From Sabellastarte sp. h YS-2021 (taxonomy: Eukaryota; Annelida; Polychaeta; Sabellida; Sabellidae), in the NCBI GenBank assembly GCA_964017235.1, contig OZ024933.1:62354255-62418254 (forward strand): a stretch of 64,000 bases of DNA, read 5' to 3'. Positions 21,907 to 32,229 of this stretch are shown here, piece after piece; positions within the stretch are counted from its first letter, which is position 1; each line of letters starts with the position of its first letter. A program made the position numbers and the translations under genes. The notes under the pieces are model-generated. The model was not told where the DNA came from. It did no database searches and saw only the letters and a list, made by a program, of their open reading frames with translations.

Positions 21907-22560
21907 TTGCCCGGTCCGGGAATTCATGTCCTTGATAGGTTACTAACATCTACAGAAAAGCATGTTAATCTAGGCAGACTTCATATGAGACCCATACAGT
22001 GGCATCTCAAAAACAACTGGAGGGTACCAGAATCACTGGAAAAGGTGATCCAAGTCCCCAGGTCCCTGCACCCCCATTTACGATGGTGGCTGAAGGAAGA
22101 CAATCCACTTACAGGCCAACCATTACACCCAATAAAATATGCTCTGCAAATATTTACAGACGCATCAATAGAAGGGTGGGGCGCTCACTTAGATGAGCAC
22201 TTTGCAAGAGCAACCTGTTCCCCTCCGGGAAGCAAGTTATATATAAACTATCTAGAACTTTAAGCAGTTTTTTTCTGACTTTAAAGAGTTCTGAGACCTT
22301 TGCTCAAACAAGATAGTACTTGTAGCAACTGACAACACCACAGTAGTGTCATACATAAAGGATGGAGGAATGAGGTCGGGCCCACTTTGTGCCCTACTGT
22401 GGAGAATCTTGACCTGGTGTACCAGGAAACAAGTGACTCTAAAGCACGACACATTCCAGGCCGGCCTAATGTGGTAGCAGACAGGCTGTCCAGGCTAGGC
22501 CAGACCATCCAAACAGTGGTTTCCCCTTCCAGAGGTTTTCCACTCTATGCAGTAGGTGGC
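21907..22560 (+). pseudogene. DIRS B2 RNase H remnant
   Basis: RLHMRPIQWHLKNNWRVPESL, then ALQIFTDASIEGWGAHLDEH (RNase H first Asp) and LYINYLEL (Glu box), stopped by TAA at 22261-22263. A shifted frame continues with ATDNTTVVSYI-like sequence (22327-22358) and KARHIPGRPNVVADRLSRLGQT (22440-22506). The order matches A1 RNase H; at least one stop and one frameshift. Confidence 0.8.
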
Positions 22561-22564
22561 ACCG

Positions 22565-22905
22565 GCCCAACATAGACTTATTTGCCACGAGGTTCAACAA
22601 CAAGTCGCCTCTGTTTTGTTTCACCGGTACCGGATCCCCTGGCCACAGCAGTGGATGTGCTCAGTCGGCCATGGTAGGATCTAAAAGCATACACCTCACC
22701 ATCAGCCATATTGGGCAAAGTGGTGGAGGAGTTGCAAGACTCCCCATGTAAGAGAATCATTCTGATTGCTCCGGGGTGGCCCAACATGCCTTGGTTTTGG
22801 GATCTAGTGGCCATGTCCAGCCACATCCCGCTGAGCCTGCCCGATCTGCCCAGCCTGTTCACAGCCATTCGATCAGATTCCTCACAGAAATCTGACAAAT
22901 CTTAA
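22565..22905 (+). pseudogene. DIRS B2 methyltransferase-like remnant
   Basis: Contains NIDLFATRFNNK (22569-22604), a shifted DPLATAVDVLS segment and RIILIAPGWPNMPWFWDLVAMSS (22753-22820), the same landmarks as in A1. Broken by a frameshift near 22615 and a TAG near 22675. Confidence 0.75.
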
Positions 22906-22939
22906 TCTCCATGCAGGGCTCCTAGAGCCTCAGCAATCG

Positions 22940-24200
22940 AGGAGCAGGACTTGTCTGAGGCAGTGGCAGCAAGAATTGAGGCTCCTCAAAGGGGGGTCAA
23001 TCAGATCAGTCTTTGAGGCAAATGGGTCTTTTTTACCAAGTGATGTATCATTCATCAGGTGGACTTCGGGCACCACCTGTATAGTCAGTTGCTGACTTCC
23101 TTAGGTACCTGTTTCAGGACAGGAAGTTGCAGCCCAGTACCATTGATGGTCACAGGTCAGCCATTGCTGATAGTCTGGAAAATTTCACCATCAATGTTAG
23201 TAAGGATGAAAATCTCACTCGTCTCCTGGATAGCTTCCACTGAGACAGACCCAAAGGCCGGAGGGGAACCCCCTCCTGGAACCTCTCCCTGGTTTTGCAC
23301 CAGCTGACAAGGTTCATTTTGAACCAATTAAAGGCCTCCTTGAAGCATTTGACCTTCAAGGCAGTTTTCCTCTTGGCCCTGGGTTCGGGCAAGCGTAGAA
23401 GTGAGATACATGCTTGGCAAACAGCCCATCACCATTGATGGTTATAGGTCACCCATTGTTGATAAACTGGGTAATTCACCCTTCAACATCAGTAAGGACG
23501 AAAATCTCCCTCGTCTCCTGGATAGTTTCCTCAGAGACAGACCCAAGGCAGGAGTGGCATACCCTCCTGGAACTCTTCACTGGCCGTGCACCAGCTAAGA
23601 CTCCATTTGATCCAATCAAGGAGCCCCCCCTTGAAGCATTTGACCTTCAAGACGGTATTCCTCTTGGCCCTTGGGTCGGGCAAGTGCAAAAGTGAGATTC
23701 ATGCCTGGCAAGACTGGTATATTGGACACCAATCCGATTGGTCAAAGGTGTCCCTGTATCCATCACCCAGCTTTCTATCCTAGAATCAGCTGGCCATAGA
23801 GTGTCCAGTGTGGCCCCTGGGGTTATAACAGCTCTGGCCCCTACTCTGGATAGATCCCTCAAGTCTGACAGGTCCCTTTGTCCGGTCAGAGCATTGTGCT
23901 ACTATTTGGACAGGACCTCAGACATCAGGCAGAGTAAGGAGGTGGTTTTTGTCTCCTTTAAGAAAGGTTTCAACAAAGACATCTCACCTGCCACTATCTC
24001 CTCTTGGATCAAGCAGACTGTGATCCTATGTTATGAGCTCTCTGACCAGGAGGCGCACATTTAACATCAGGTTAAAGCCCATGATGTTAGGGCCTTTGCT
24101 GCTTCTAAGGTCTTCCAGTCGGGAGTCTCCTTAGATCCAATCTTTTCAGCCTGCCACTGAAGTCACAATACCTTCACACACTTCTATATGAAGGGTGGGG
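22940..24200 (+). pseudogene. DIRS B2 tyrosine recombinase remnant with internal duplication
   Basis: AVAARIEAPQRG-like start (22960-23000), then QPSTIDGHRSAIADSLENFTINVSKDENLTRLLDSF in shifted frames. A segment is duplicated: the 'ATTGATGG...GATAAACTGGG...CTTCAACATCAGTAAGGA' block occurs at 23139-23240 and again at 23432-23530. LALGSGK-K-SEIHAW lies near 23670-23710, the CPVRALCYYLDRTSD block at 23878-23935, and KAHDVRAFAASKVF (HxxR) at 24075-24120. The final H-x-W is changed (CCACTGAAGTC, stop). Non-functional. Confidence 0.8.
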
Positions 24201-24289
24201 CTTGGGCTGATTCAGAGCTTTACCAATTGGGCTCGGTAGTGGCTGCTCAGCAGATCCACTCCACTGCATAACAGTTCTTCATGTACATA

Positions 24290-24832
24290 AGAATTAAGTG
24301 TGGCAATTTTAAAAAAATTTTCCTCTTCCCACATATGGCGGCCATTTTGAATTTTCGAATTTTGGCCCAAAATGGAAAAACACAAATTTGCCTTAACCGT
24401 GCAAAATAGAGTTATTTCGGTGAAATTTTCGACCCACAGGGTATCTAAGAAATGTACTCTTGGCAATTTTCAAAAATTTTTCCTCTTCAAAAAAATGGCG
24501 GCCATTTTGAATTTTCAAATTTTTGCCAAAAATAGAAAAACAGAAATTTGCTTCTATCTTCTTAACCGTGCAAGATAGAGTGATTTTGTCAAAATTTTCG
24601 ACCCCACCAATGCAAAAAGGCATGAAGCTGTAATAATTTATATGTACACTAATAAATATTTAACCATCATTGATATATTTCACAAATGAAACAGGGTCTT
24701 GTAAGATTACTGTACAATTCTGGCAAAAGGTTCATGGGGTGGACATTACACATGATAATGTGTGTTCTTCTATGCTATCCTGTTTCTATTCATAGGTCGC
24801 AGCGACTATCAACAGGGCGTCCTATTTCTAGT
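24290..24832 (+). mobile_element. 3' part of a Helitron-like element (169-bp repeat family)
   Basis: About two 169-type units (24300-24610, with ATGGCGGCCATTTTGAATTT), then a tail that matches 52741-52959 closely (AAAAAGGCATGAAGCTG, ACACATGATAATGTGT hairpin, AACAGGGCG..CCTATTTCTAGT). It ends CTAGT at 24828-24832. The 5' hairpin is absent; the piece abuts truncated B2. Confidence 0.75.
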
Positions 24833-24859
24833 TTGCTTTGATGCTAGTATAGCTTAATG

Positions 24860-24926
24860 CACAGGTTTCATCACAGCTGTTAAGCAGCATTGGCCACGGT
24901 TAGTGTGTGGATGGGTGACCATTTCT
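24860..24926 (+). ncRNA. 5S rRNA-derived fragment (SINE head or pseudogene)
   Basis: ATCACAGCTGTTAAGCAGC followed by GGTTAGTGTGTGGATGGGTGACCA reproduces the central and 3' part of animal 5S rRNA, including the internal promoter (box A/intermediate element/box C region: GTTAAGCA, GGTTAGT, TGGATGGGTGACC). The 5' part (about 24850-24876) is only weakly similar and the 5S 3' stem is missing. It could be a decayed 5S pseudogene or the head of a 5S-type (SINE3) element. Confidence 0.6.
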
Positions 24927-24929
24927 CCA

Positions 24930-27100
24930 TTTCCTCATTAAAAGATTGAATAGGTGTAGCCTTCATGTCTTCAAATCTCTTTGGAAAGGAAAAGAAGATG
25001 GATATTTCTCTTTATCAGGATCACAGGGATGTCCTTTGGAAGTTGCAATAATAGTTCCTGGATACAGCTTTCTGCCATTTTTAAGGTATGGTTACAGAAG
25101 GTTTGTCGTCCTGGAGTTATACACATTCAACAGTGGGGTTAACAGTAACAGACAGTTCTGTGATAATCAAATTGTCAAGTAGATCCTCATTTTTGAAGTA
25201 TTTCCTGAACAAGGAAGACAACCTTAGTGAATTATAGGGGCTTGTTTTCCTCAAATGCTACATAAAGGCTATAACTCCAGTAAGAATGTGTATAAGCCTG
25301 GGATTTGACAGCATTTTCTTGTTGCAAAACCAGGTTATTGAAGCCTGGTTAAAGTTTTAGTGTATTTTACTAGCTTATCACCATGCATTTCTTTCAGAGT
25401 GGTAGAAATGTGTAGTAATACCATTTGTGAAAAGAATTGGTAGTTGTAATAGATTTATGAGATGGCCACTTACATATCCTGTAAACAAGATATAAAAATC
25501 TTCTGTGGTAGGTCATATCGGAGCAAGTCCCTTCCCTTCAGTTTGCTACAACTCTTCATTTTCTTCAAGTATATGTAGCTTCTGGCTATTCCAAGTCCAT
25601 CACAGTAGATTATCTGGGTGTACTTGGAATAGGGGATCATGCTTGGTGGTTAACTTTCAAAAGAATTAACCCCAATGCAGCAGTGCTGGTTTACAGGTCC
25701 AATATACACAAGGGTGTTGTGTCCCTAATGTAATAAAGGGGGTACCCTATTAAGAAATTGAGAGTCTACAAAGGTTTTTGCTAGTCACTCTTATGATCCT
25801 ATCCTGTAATCCTAAATAGTCCTAATGGACAGATTACACAGGACAGAATCCATTGGAAGTTTATTTAATCTCTATACATTCGATTTCCTTGTTTAGGTAT
25901 TTTGAAAAGGCATTTAACTTGGTGGACTGTCCAAAAGAATGTCTTTATATTGTCTTCCTTGCATACACAAGAATGCAATTTCAAATGTTTTCTTCTTTTA
26001 TTCAGGCAAGGTTACAATTCAATTCCAGGATTCTCATGATTGGCATAGGGTTCCGTGTATTGCTGGTATTATTCAGTTCTATGAACGATTGAATATGCTT
26101 CTTTTAAAGGTACATGTATGTGGAACTGATTGGAAGTATCCAAATCTTTAGACATACAAATTCCTTGTTAGGAGGCCATGAAAAGGCTTTGAATTGCATA
26201 AAAGTGTAGTTGGTAAATGTGTGTATAAGATCACCATCTTTTGTTATACAAGTGTATCCATATGGCTAGCTAATGCTTTTTGCAGGTATCCTAGTATGGT
26301 GTTTGGACAGCTATATAATTACATGGAAAATATGTTATGGAATGAAGCAACAAAGTGACTGTTTCCTGAGATAAGTCACTGTTGTATGGGTTACCATTGG
26401 TGTGGAGGTTATGTCCTGGGGCAATTTCATACCAATTTTGCTGAAATGTTGCCAATGCAAGACTGTTTATCCATCATGACATTACTCAAGCACCAAATAG
26501 TGTGTTGACAATGGTCCAAAAGCATAGGATTTTATGATGGAATTTACGTTTATGTCATGGTAAACAGCAAGTTACCCATGTATGACCCATCTCAATGCAG
26601 TGGACATAGTGTTTAATATTTCCTGGGGAATATTGACTTTTATGATTGCTTTTAGCTATCATCCTCAAGTTGCTTCACTGGAAGACTTTATGGAATGATA
26701 GTGACAGCAGGAATGCATGGGTGGGGATGGTTAGTGTTGGGTTGTGTTACAATCGTTCCACAAAACCTGCTCCTTACTCCTTGGAAAATCTCATCAAGCA
26801 AGCTTACAGTCTGGGAGTTTTCACTAGATCCATTAATATCAATTGGTATCTGGCCATATTTCAGACTTAGCTTTGGAATATGCAATGGCAGACAGAGTTC
26901 TAGCATATTTGTGAAGATAAGTCTTAGCTATTACTTTAGAGAGACTTATTGAATTGGGTTTTGATGCCCATGGGTTGTCTGTTCCTTATACCTTGGAACT
27001 ATCCTCGAAAGTCTGTTAAGTCGGATTTTTCCATCAGTTTCCACATAATTCCAAGCCTAATATGTGTATTCTGGGCAAGAGGTTTCCATGTTTCTTACTT
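24930..27100. other. Unassigned region inside element D
   Basis: About 2.2 kb with no frame longer than 85 codons and no recognised repeat. A short stretch near 26695-26740 reads SDSRNAWVG in one frame, faintly like an RNase H 'TDASRNAWGG' box, but is too short to call. I see no RNA gene. Confidence 0.4.
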
Positions 27101-27479
27101 GGTTCTCATGCGGGACGCTTGTTTGTGTATGGGAGACCTTCAGGCTCCACCAGCTCCGCATTTTGTTTTCCTTATAACTCTGTAACCGTTAGGCGGATTC
27201 TTTTCAAATTTGGCAGGTTTAGGCAGTAGCCTTGGGGAATTTTTTTGAATATGCTGCAGTGACATTTCAACCAATTAGAGAGGTCACATGACCAAAAATG
27301 TCTTTTTTCGATGGGAAAGCTTGTCCGGATGATAACTTGAAAGGAATTTTATCAATTCACCTGAAACTTGGCAAATACATTCATTCTATTAAAATCTGGA
27401 AATCTTTAGATTTTGGCATTGATTGGTTAAGAAATGGCCGAGTAATTAATGATTAATTAATCATTATGAATTTTCCAAA

Positions 27480-28085
27480 TAAGGAAAACACAAAAATGCT
27501 TATATCTCGAAAACCGTGCTAGATAGAGCGATTTCGACGAAATTTTTGACCTGCAGGGTATCTCTGCAGAGTAGTTATCCCAATTTTGAAAAAAAACTTT
27601 GCCTTGCCAAAAATGGCGGACATTTTGAATTTTCGAATTTTTCGCAAAAATTGCAAAACATAAAAATGCTTATATCTCGAAAACCGTACTAGATAGAGCG
27701 ATTTCGAAATTTTTGACCCACGGGGTATCTCTGCAGAGTAGCCATGCCTATTTTCAAAAAAAATTTGTCTCACCAAAAATGGCGGCCATTTTAAATTTTT
27801 GAATTTTTCGCAAAAATTGCAAAATATAAAAATGCTTATATCTCGAAAACCCTGCTAGATAGAGCGATTTCGACAAAATTTTTGACCCACAGGGTATCTC
27901 TGCAGAGTAGCCATGCCAATTTTCAAAAAAAATTTCTCTTGCCAAAAATGGCGGCCATTTTGAATTTTCGAATTTTTGCGCAAAAATTGCAAAACACAAA
28001 AATGCTAATATCTCGAAAACCGTGCTACATAGAGCGATTTCGACGAAATTTTTGATCTTCAGGGTATCTCTGTAGAGCAGCTATC
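27480..28085 (+). repeat. Diverged 169-type tandem repeat (about 3.5 copies)
   Basis: Units contain CTTATATCTCGAAAACCGT, TAGATAGAGCGATTTCGA, GGGTATCTCTGCAGAGTAG and AAAATGGCGG-CATTTT. They are clearly related to the 48993-52745 array but carry many differences, so they belong to an older or different amplification. Confidence 0.85.
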
Positions 28086-29290
28086 CCAAAGAGCTTTCAC
28101 TCGGTGAAGTTTCAGATGCGTAGCTAATTATTCACCTACTCAAAATGAGTAAATGCTAATTATCTCTAAAACTATTGCGGATAGCCAATTTTTCTCAAAT
28201 AACTCATTCATCTACTTTTGGAAGAGCTTTCACATGGTGAAGTTTCAGACCCATAGCTAATTGCTCACCTACTCCAAATGAGTAAATGCGAATTACCTCT
28301 AAAAGTATTGCAGATAGCCAATTTTTCTCAAATAACTCATTCACCTACTTTTGGGAGAGCTTTCACTTGGTGAAGTTTCAGACCTGTAGCTAATTACTCA
28401 CCTACTCAAAATGAGTAAATGCTAATTATCTCAAAAACTATTGTGGATACCCAATTTTTATCAAATAACTCATTCATGTACTTTTGGGAGAGCTTTCACA
28501 TGGTGAAGTTTCAGACCCGTAGATAGTTACTCACCTACCCAAAATGAGTAAATGTGAATTATCTCTTAAAAGTATTGCAGATAGCCAATTTTTCTCAAAT
28601 AACTCATTCACCTACTTTTGGAAGAGCTTTCACATATTGAAGTTTCAGACCCATAGCTAATTGCTCACCTACTCAAAATGAGTAAATGCGAATTACCTCT
28701 AAAAGTATTGCAGATAGCCAATTTTTCTCAAATAACTCATTCACCTACTTTTGGGAGAGCTTTCACTTGGTGAAGTTTCAGACCCGTAGCTAATTACTCA
28801 CCTACTCAAAATGAGTAAATGCTAATTATCTCAAAAACTATTGCGGATACCCAATTTTTATCAAATAACTAATTCATGTACTTTTGGGAGAGCTTTCACA
28901 TGGTGAAGTTTCAGACCCGTAGATAATTACTCACCTACTCAAAATGAGTAAATGCGAATTATCTCTTAAAAGTATTGCAGATAGCCAATTTTTCTCAAAT
29001 AACTCATTCATCTACTTTTGGAAGAGCTTTCACATGGTGAAGTTTCAGACCCATAGCTAATTACTCACCTACTCAAAATGAGTAAATGCGAATTATCTCT
29101 AAAAGTATTGCAGATAGCCAATTTTTCTCAAATAACTCATTCACCTACTTTTGGGAGAGCTTTCACTTGGTGAAGTTTCAGACCCATAGCTAATTATTCA
29201 CCTACTCAAAGTGAGTAAATGTGAATTATCTCTTAATAGTATTGCAGATAGCCAATTTTTCTCAAATAACTCATTCACCTACTTTTGGAA
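28085..29290 (+). repeat. 133-bp tandem repeat with a three-monomer (400-bp) period
   Basis: The AACTCATTC landmark (AACTAATTC in the unit at 28867) recurs at 28201, 28334, 28467, 28601, 28734, 28867, 29001, 29134 and 29268 (133-134 bp). Variants alternate with a period of three: units with 'TATCAAATAACT..ATTCATGTA' are at 28467 and 28867, 400 bp apart. Partial similarity to the 155-bp satellite (CACCTACTTTTGGGAGAGC, GTGAAGTTTCAGACC). Confidence 0.9.
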
Positions 29291-29804
29291 GAGCTTTTAC
29301 ACACGAAAATGAAAAATTGTGAATATCTCGGAAAAGCTATTTCTTCTCCTTTAATGCTCAGTGGGAGATAGACACCGCGGCAGTGGTCTTGACAAAAAAT
29401 TTTGTCTCCCCAAAAATGGTGGCCATTTTGAATTTTTAAAGTTTTTGCAAAACACAAAAATGCTTATATCTTGAAAACCGTGCTATATGGAGCGAACTCA
29501 ACTAAATTTTTGACCTGCTGGGTGTCTTTGCAGAGTAGCCATGCCAATTTTCAAAATATTTTTGTCTCGCCAAATATAGCGGATATTTTGAATTTTTGAA
29601 TTTTTTGCAAAACACAAAAAGGCTTATATCTTGAAAACCGTGCTAGATAGAGCAGACTGCGCTGACTTTGGTTGCCACAACAGTATAAGGCTAGAAACGA
29701 AGCATTTTCTTAATACTTTAGCACTCACCTTTATATCCTTTTCGGGACGCTTTGTTTTTGCTATGCAAAAACATTATCTTTTTTTTTGCGAGCGATCCTC
29801 TAGT

Positions 29805-30425
29805 TCAGTATTTTTTACATGCTGAAATACATTTTCTTTTATGTTTCAATGATTTTGCAGTTGAATTCTGGTGTTGAGCTTTAGATTCTGCCTAGCAGAC
29901 ATTAAGCTCTATAAAGTACAGATTCTGATTGTGGAATCATAAGCTTCAGACTGGGATATTTCTTGTTTTGCTGTTGAAAATATATTATTTCTCAGTGTTT
30001 TACTTCTCGGCCTTATTTAAAAAAAAAAAAAAATATATTTTGAGGTGAAGGAGAAGTTAAGTATTTATGTACAGAAGTTAAGAAATTGGAATCTGTTTCA
30101 ACTTTCTTAACTTGGATGATTACAGATAAACCATCTTGTGGATCATCTTATAAGTTTAAGAATCATTACAATATCTTCATAGAATCTTCTTAATGTATTA
30201 GATACATTTTCTGGAAACTAGTGCTTGGTTTCAGTCTTTGAAGTGTTAAACTTTGTCAAAGGCTTTTGCCAAGGATGTATACTTTTATTGTGAGAGATTG
30301 GGAGTATACATTCACAAAGGGGCTACTTTTGTTAGGTTGTGATTTCAGCACAGCATGTTGTGTAATTGTAAAGTAGGTACAGTCATAATGGCTACTTTAT
30401 CTCCTACTACTTCATTTTAGCCCAC
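29805..30425. other. Unassigned segment of element D
   Basis: AT-rich, with a poly-A run near 30018-30032. No gene or repeat recognised. Confidence 0.4.
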
Positions 30426-30429
30426 AACT

Positions 30430-30800
30430 CCTCAGAAGGATTGGAACTTAGTTTCTGGCAAGTCATAACTTAGTTACTTTTGTCTAGTTAACTAAGTTTT
30501 TTGATTCACTTAGTCTAGTACTTTTCCTTACAAGAATGTTTGGTTTTAGTACTGGGGCTTTGGATTTAAGATTAGTTTCTGACAATTTATAACTTACATA
30601 GGTTATTTTTTGTTTAGTTAACTAAGATGACTTTGGGATCACTTAGTCTAGTACTTTTCTCACAAGAAGGTTTTGTATTAGTACTGTGACTTTGGATAGA
30701 AGATGGTTTTCTGACAAGTTACAAACTTACATAGGTTATACTTTGTTCAGTTAACTAACTTAAGATGATTTATGTATCATTTAGTCTAGTACTTTATCCT
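30430..30800 (+). repeat. ~135-bp tandem repeat (3 copies) in element D
   Basis: The landmark CACTTAGTCTAGTACTTTT is at 30507 and 30640, with a variant at 30779 (spacing 133 and 139). Each unit also has a TAGTTAACTAA-type palindrome. It precedes the D ICR. Confidence 0.75.
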
Positions 30801-30894
30801 CAAAAATTATCCTGGATATTGGTACTTTGGCTTATTGGTTTCTATCTACTCTTGGTGTGTCAAAAATTTAAACCCACCACCGGTATGGTTGAAA

Positions 30895-31005
30895 TCAAGC
30901 AATAGTGAGGATAAGGTAATGGTATTTTACGCAATAAAATGTAAAAATTTTATTGTAATTTAACTTTTTGTAAGTTAAATACTTACCTTATCCTCACTAT
31001 ATTCA
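30895..31005 (+). repeat. Internal complementary region of DIRS-like family D
   Basis: The second half (from about 30938: TAAAAATTTTATTGTAATTT...CTTACCTTATCCTCACTAT) is the inverted copy of the right terminus (31835-31899). The first half predicts a left terminus ATTTTATTGCGTAAAATACC. This is the same logic as in A and B and marks D as DIRS-like. Confidence 0.75.
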
Positions 31006-31135
31006 GATTCCCGCCCGTCCATCCCCACATATAAATTTTTGATTTGGTACTCCCAAATTAAAATATCAACTATAAAGGGGAACTAGGGACGCCGCACATG
31101 CGCAGTTCACATATGCGCAGTGCACTAACAAAAAT

Positions 31136-31762
31136 ATTTATCTCCCGCCGGGCTTTAGCCCGGGAGGGAGATTATGAAATGATGCCTGTGTGTGTGTGCG
31201 TGCGTGCGTGCGTTAGTTAGTCACGCAGATTTCTCCAAAACTACTACAGCTACAGATTTTTTGTAAATTAATTGTCCCAATGAATTTTCACGCCCTCGAA
31301 AATTTTTTTGGTTTTATGGACTTAGGCCTAAAGATAAGTGAGTAATAGCCTTTTATCTCTAAAATTATTACAGGTAGGCAATTTCTGGTAAATAAGTCAT
31401 TCACCTACTTTTGGGTGATCTACCCCATAGTGAAGTTGCAGAACTGTAGCTCTTTGGATGGCAGAGTAATAGCCACTAAAATAAGTAAATATCTTTTATC
31501 TCTAAAAGTGTTACAGATAGGCGATTTCGTCTAAATACGTCCTTACATACTTTGGGTTGATCTACTGCATAATAAAGTTGCAGAACTGTAGCTCTTTGGA
31601 TAGCAGAGTAATAGCTACTAAAGTGAGTAAATGCCTTTTGTCTTTAAAAGTATTGCAATCAAACATTAAACTTGTTGTCACTTCTACATGTGCCTCCATC
31701 TCACAAGAAAATGTATATTCCACTATCTTTAGTACATCTAATTTATACGGCGGGAGATAAAT
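31136..31762 (+). mobile_element. TIR-bounded element with Helitron-like interior (627 bp)
   Basis: Perfect 14-bp inverted termini ATTTATCTCCCGCC (31136-31149) and GGCGGGAGATAAAT (31749-31762). The left end also forms a palindrome (CCGGGC-TTTA-GCCCGG, 31148-31163), followed by a TGTGTG/CGTG simple repeat, a TTTCTCCAAAACTAC box (31231) and ~2.3 units of a 142-bp repeat. Comparison with the empty site in the other D ITR (18560-18580) places the insertion between CTAACAA and the TTCTTTTTAAAATATTCG side. Confidence 0.75.
31350..31660 (+). repeat. 142-bp tandem repeat related to the 155-bp satellite
   Basis: CTTTTATCTCTAAAA landmarks at 31350 and 31493 and a variant at 31635. It shares ACCTACTTTTGGGT, CATAGTGAAGTTGCAGA and TAGCTC..GAGTAATAGC with the 155-bp satellite, so the two descend from a common unit. 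Confidence 0.8.
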
Positions 31763-31904
31763 GCATGCGTCAGAATGCTTGTTCTTTTTAAAATATTCGA
31801 GTTGGTCGTGGATGTTTGCTCTCGCCAACACATAGCAATAGTGAGGATAAGGTAAGTATTTAACTTACAAAAAGTTAAATTACAATAAAATTTTTACAAT
31901 TTGC

Positions 31905-32170
31905 CAACAACAACAAGTTACCTCTGTTTGTGTCATCAATTCCAGATCCCATGGCTACAGCAGTGGATGCACTAAGCCTGCCATGGGAGGATCTGGATGC
32001 ATATGCCTTTCCACCAGCAGCCATCTTGGGCAAAGTGGAGGAGAAGTTGCAGGACTCTCCATGCGAGAGAATCATTCTGATTGCTCCGGGGTGGCCCAAC
32101 ATGCCTTGGTTTTGGGATCTAGTGGCCATGGCCAGTCAGATCCCATTGAGCCTGCCCAACCTGTTAACAC
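31905..32170 (+). pseudogene. DIRS B methyltransferase-like fragment
   Basis: NNNKLPLFVSSIPDPMATAVDALSLPWEDLDAYAFPPAAILGKV and ERIILIAPGWPNMPWFWDLVAMASQIPLSLPN are in one open frame (31930-32391). It keeps the YAFPP box that is degenerate in A1. Only the N-terminal DLFA part is lost at the D junction. Confidence 0.8.
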
Positions 32171-32229
32171 AGCCCTTCAATCAGATCCCTCACAGAAATC
32201 TGACAAACCTAAATCTCCATGCATGGCTC

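Larger units (their letters stand above)
18701..24262 (+). mobile_element. DIRS-like family B, copy B2, 3' truncated
   Basis: Starts TTTTATTGCGTTAATACATC inside D. It carries the left ITR (about 18701-18900), a promoter-like block in place of gag, a 60-bp tandem repeat, and decayed RT, RNase H, methyltransferase-like and YR segments. It ends shortly after the YR, at about 24262-24290, where 169-bp repeat sequence begins; the ICR and right ITR are missing. Confidence 0.85.
27100..29804 (+). mobile_element. Helitron-like element with 169-type and 133-bp cores
   Basis: The 3' end is secure: hairpin GTTTTTGC/GCAAAAAC (29754-29772) and CTAGT (29800-29804), nearly identical to 1-79. The body has 169-type units (27480-28085), a 133-bp array (28085-29290) and more 169-type units (29400-29670). 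The 5' end is uncertain: GCGGGACGCTTGTTTGTG at about 27110 resembles the 3' GGGACGCTTTGTTTTTGC segment, and an 'AACTCTGTAACCGT' box follows at 27176. Confidence 0.6.
18520..31899 (+). mobile_element. DIRS-like family D, nested and interrupted
   Basis: Evidence is a partial left ITR (18520-18700), an ICR (30895-31005) and a right ITR (about 31006-31135 and 31763-31899, split by a TIR element). The interior is occupied by B2, Helitron-like pieces and 3.5 kb in which I find no DIRS frame, so D is either non-autonomous or too decayed to read. That the two ends belong to one copy is inference. Confidence 0.5.
31006..31899 (+). repeat. DIRS-like D 3' region and right ITR, split by a TIR element
   Basis: 31060-31135 and 31763-31833 are inverted matches of the left ITR (18520-18650). 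The terminus runs ...CAATAGTGAGGATAAGGTAAG...CAATAAAATTTTTACAA and ends at about 31899; B-element MT sequence starts immediately after. Confidence 0.7.

Noticed and set aside
24930-27100. RNase H-like SDSRNAWVG stretch as a DIRS D gene remnant
   Set aside because: Only about ten residues resemble the motif and no neighbouring RT or RNase H boxes could be found.
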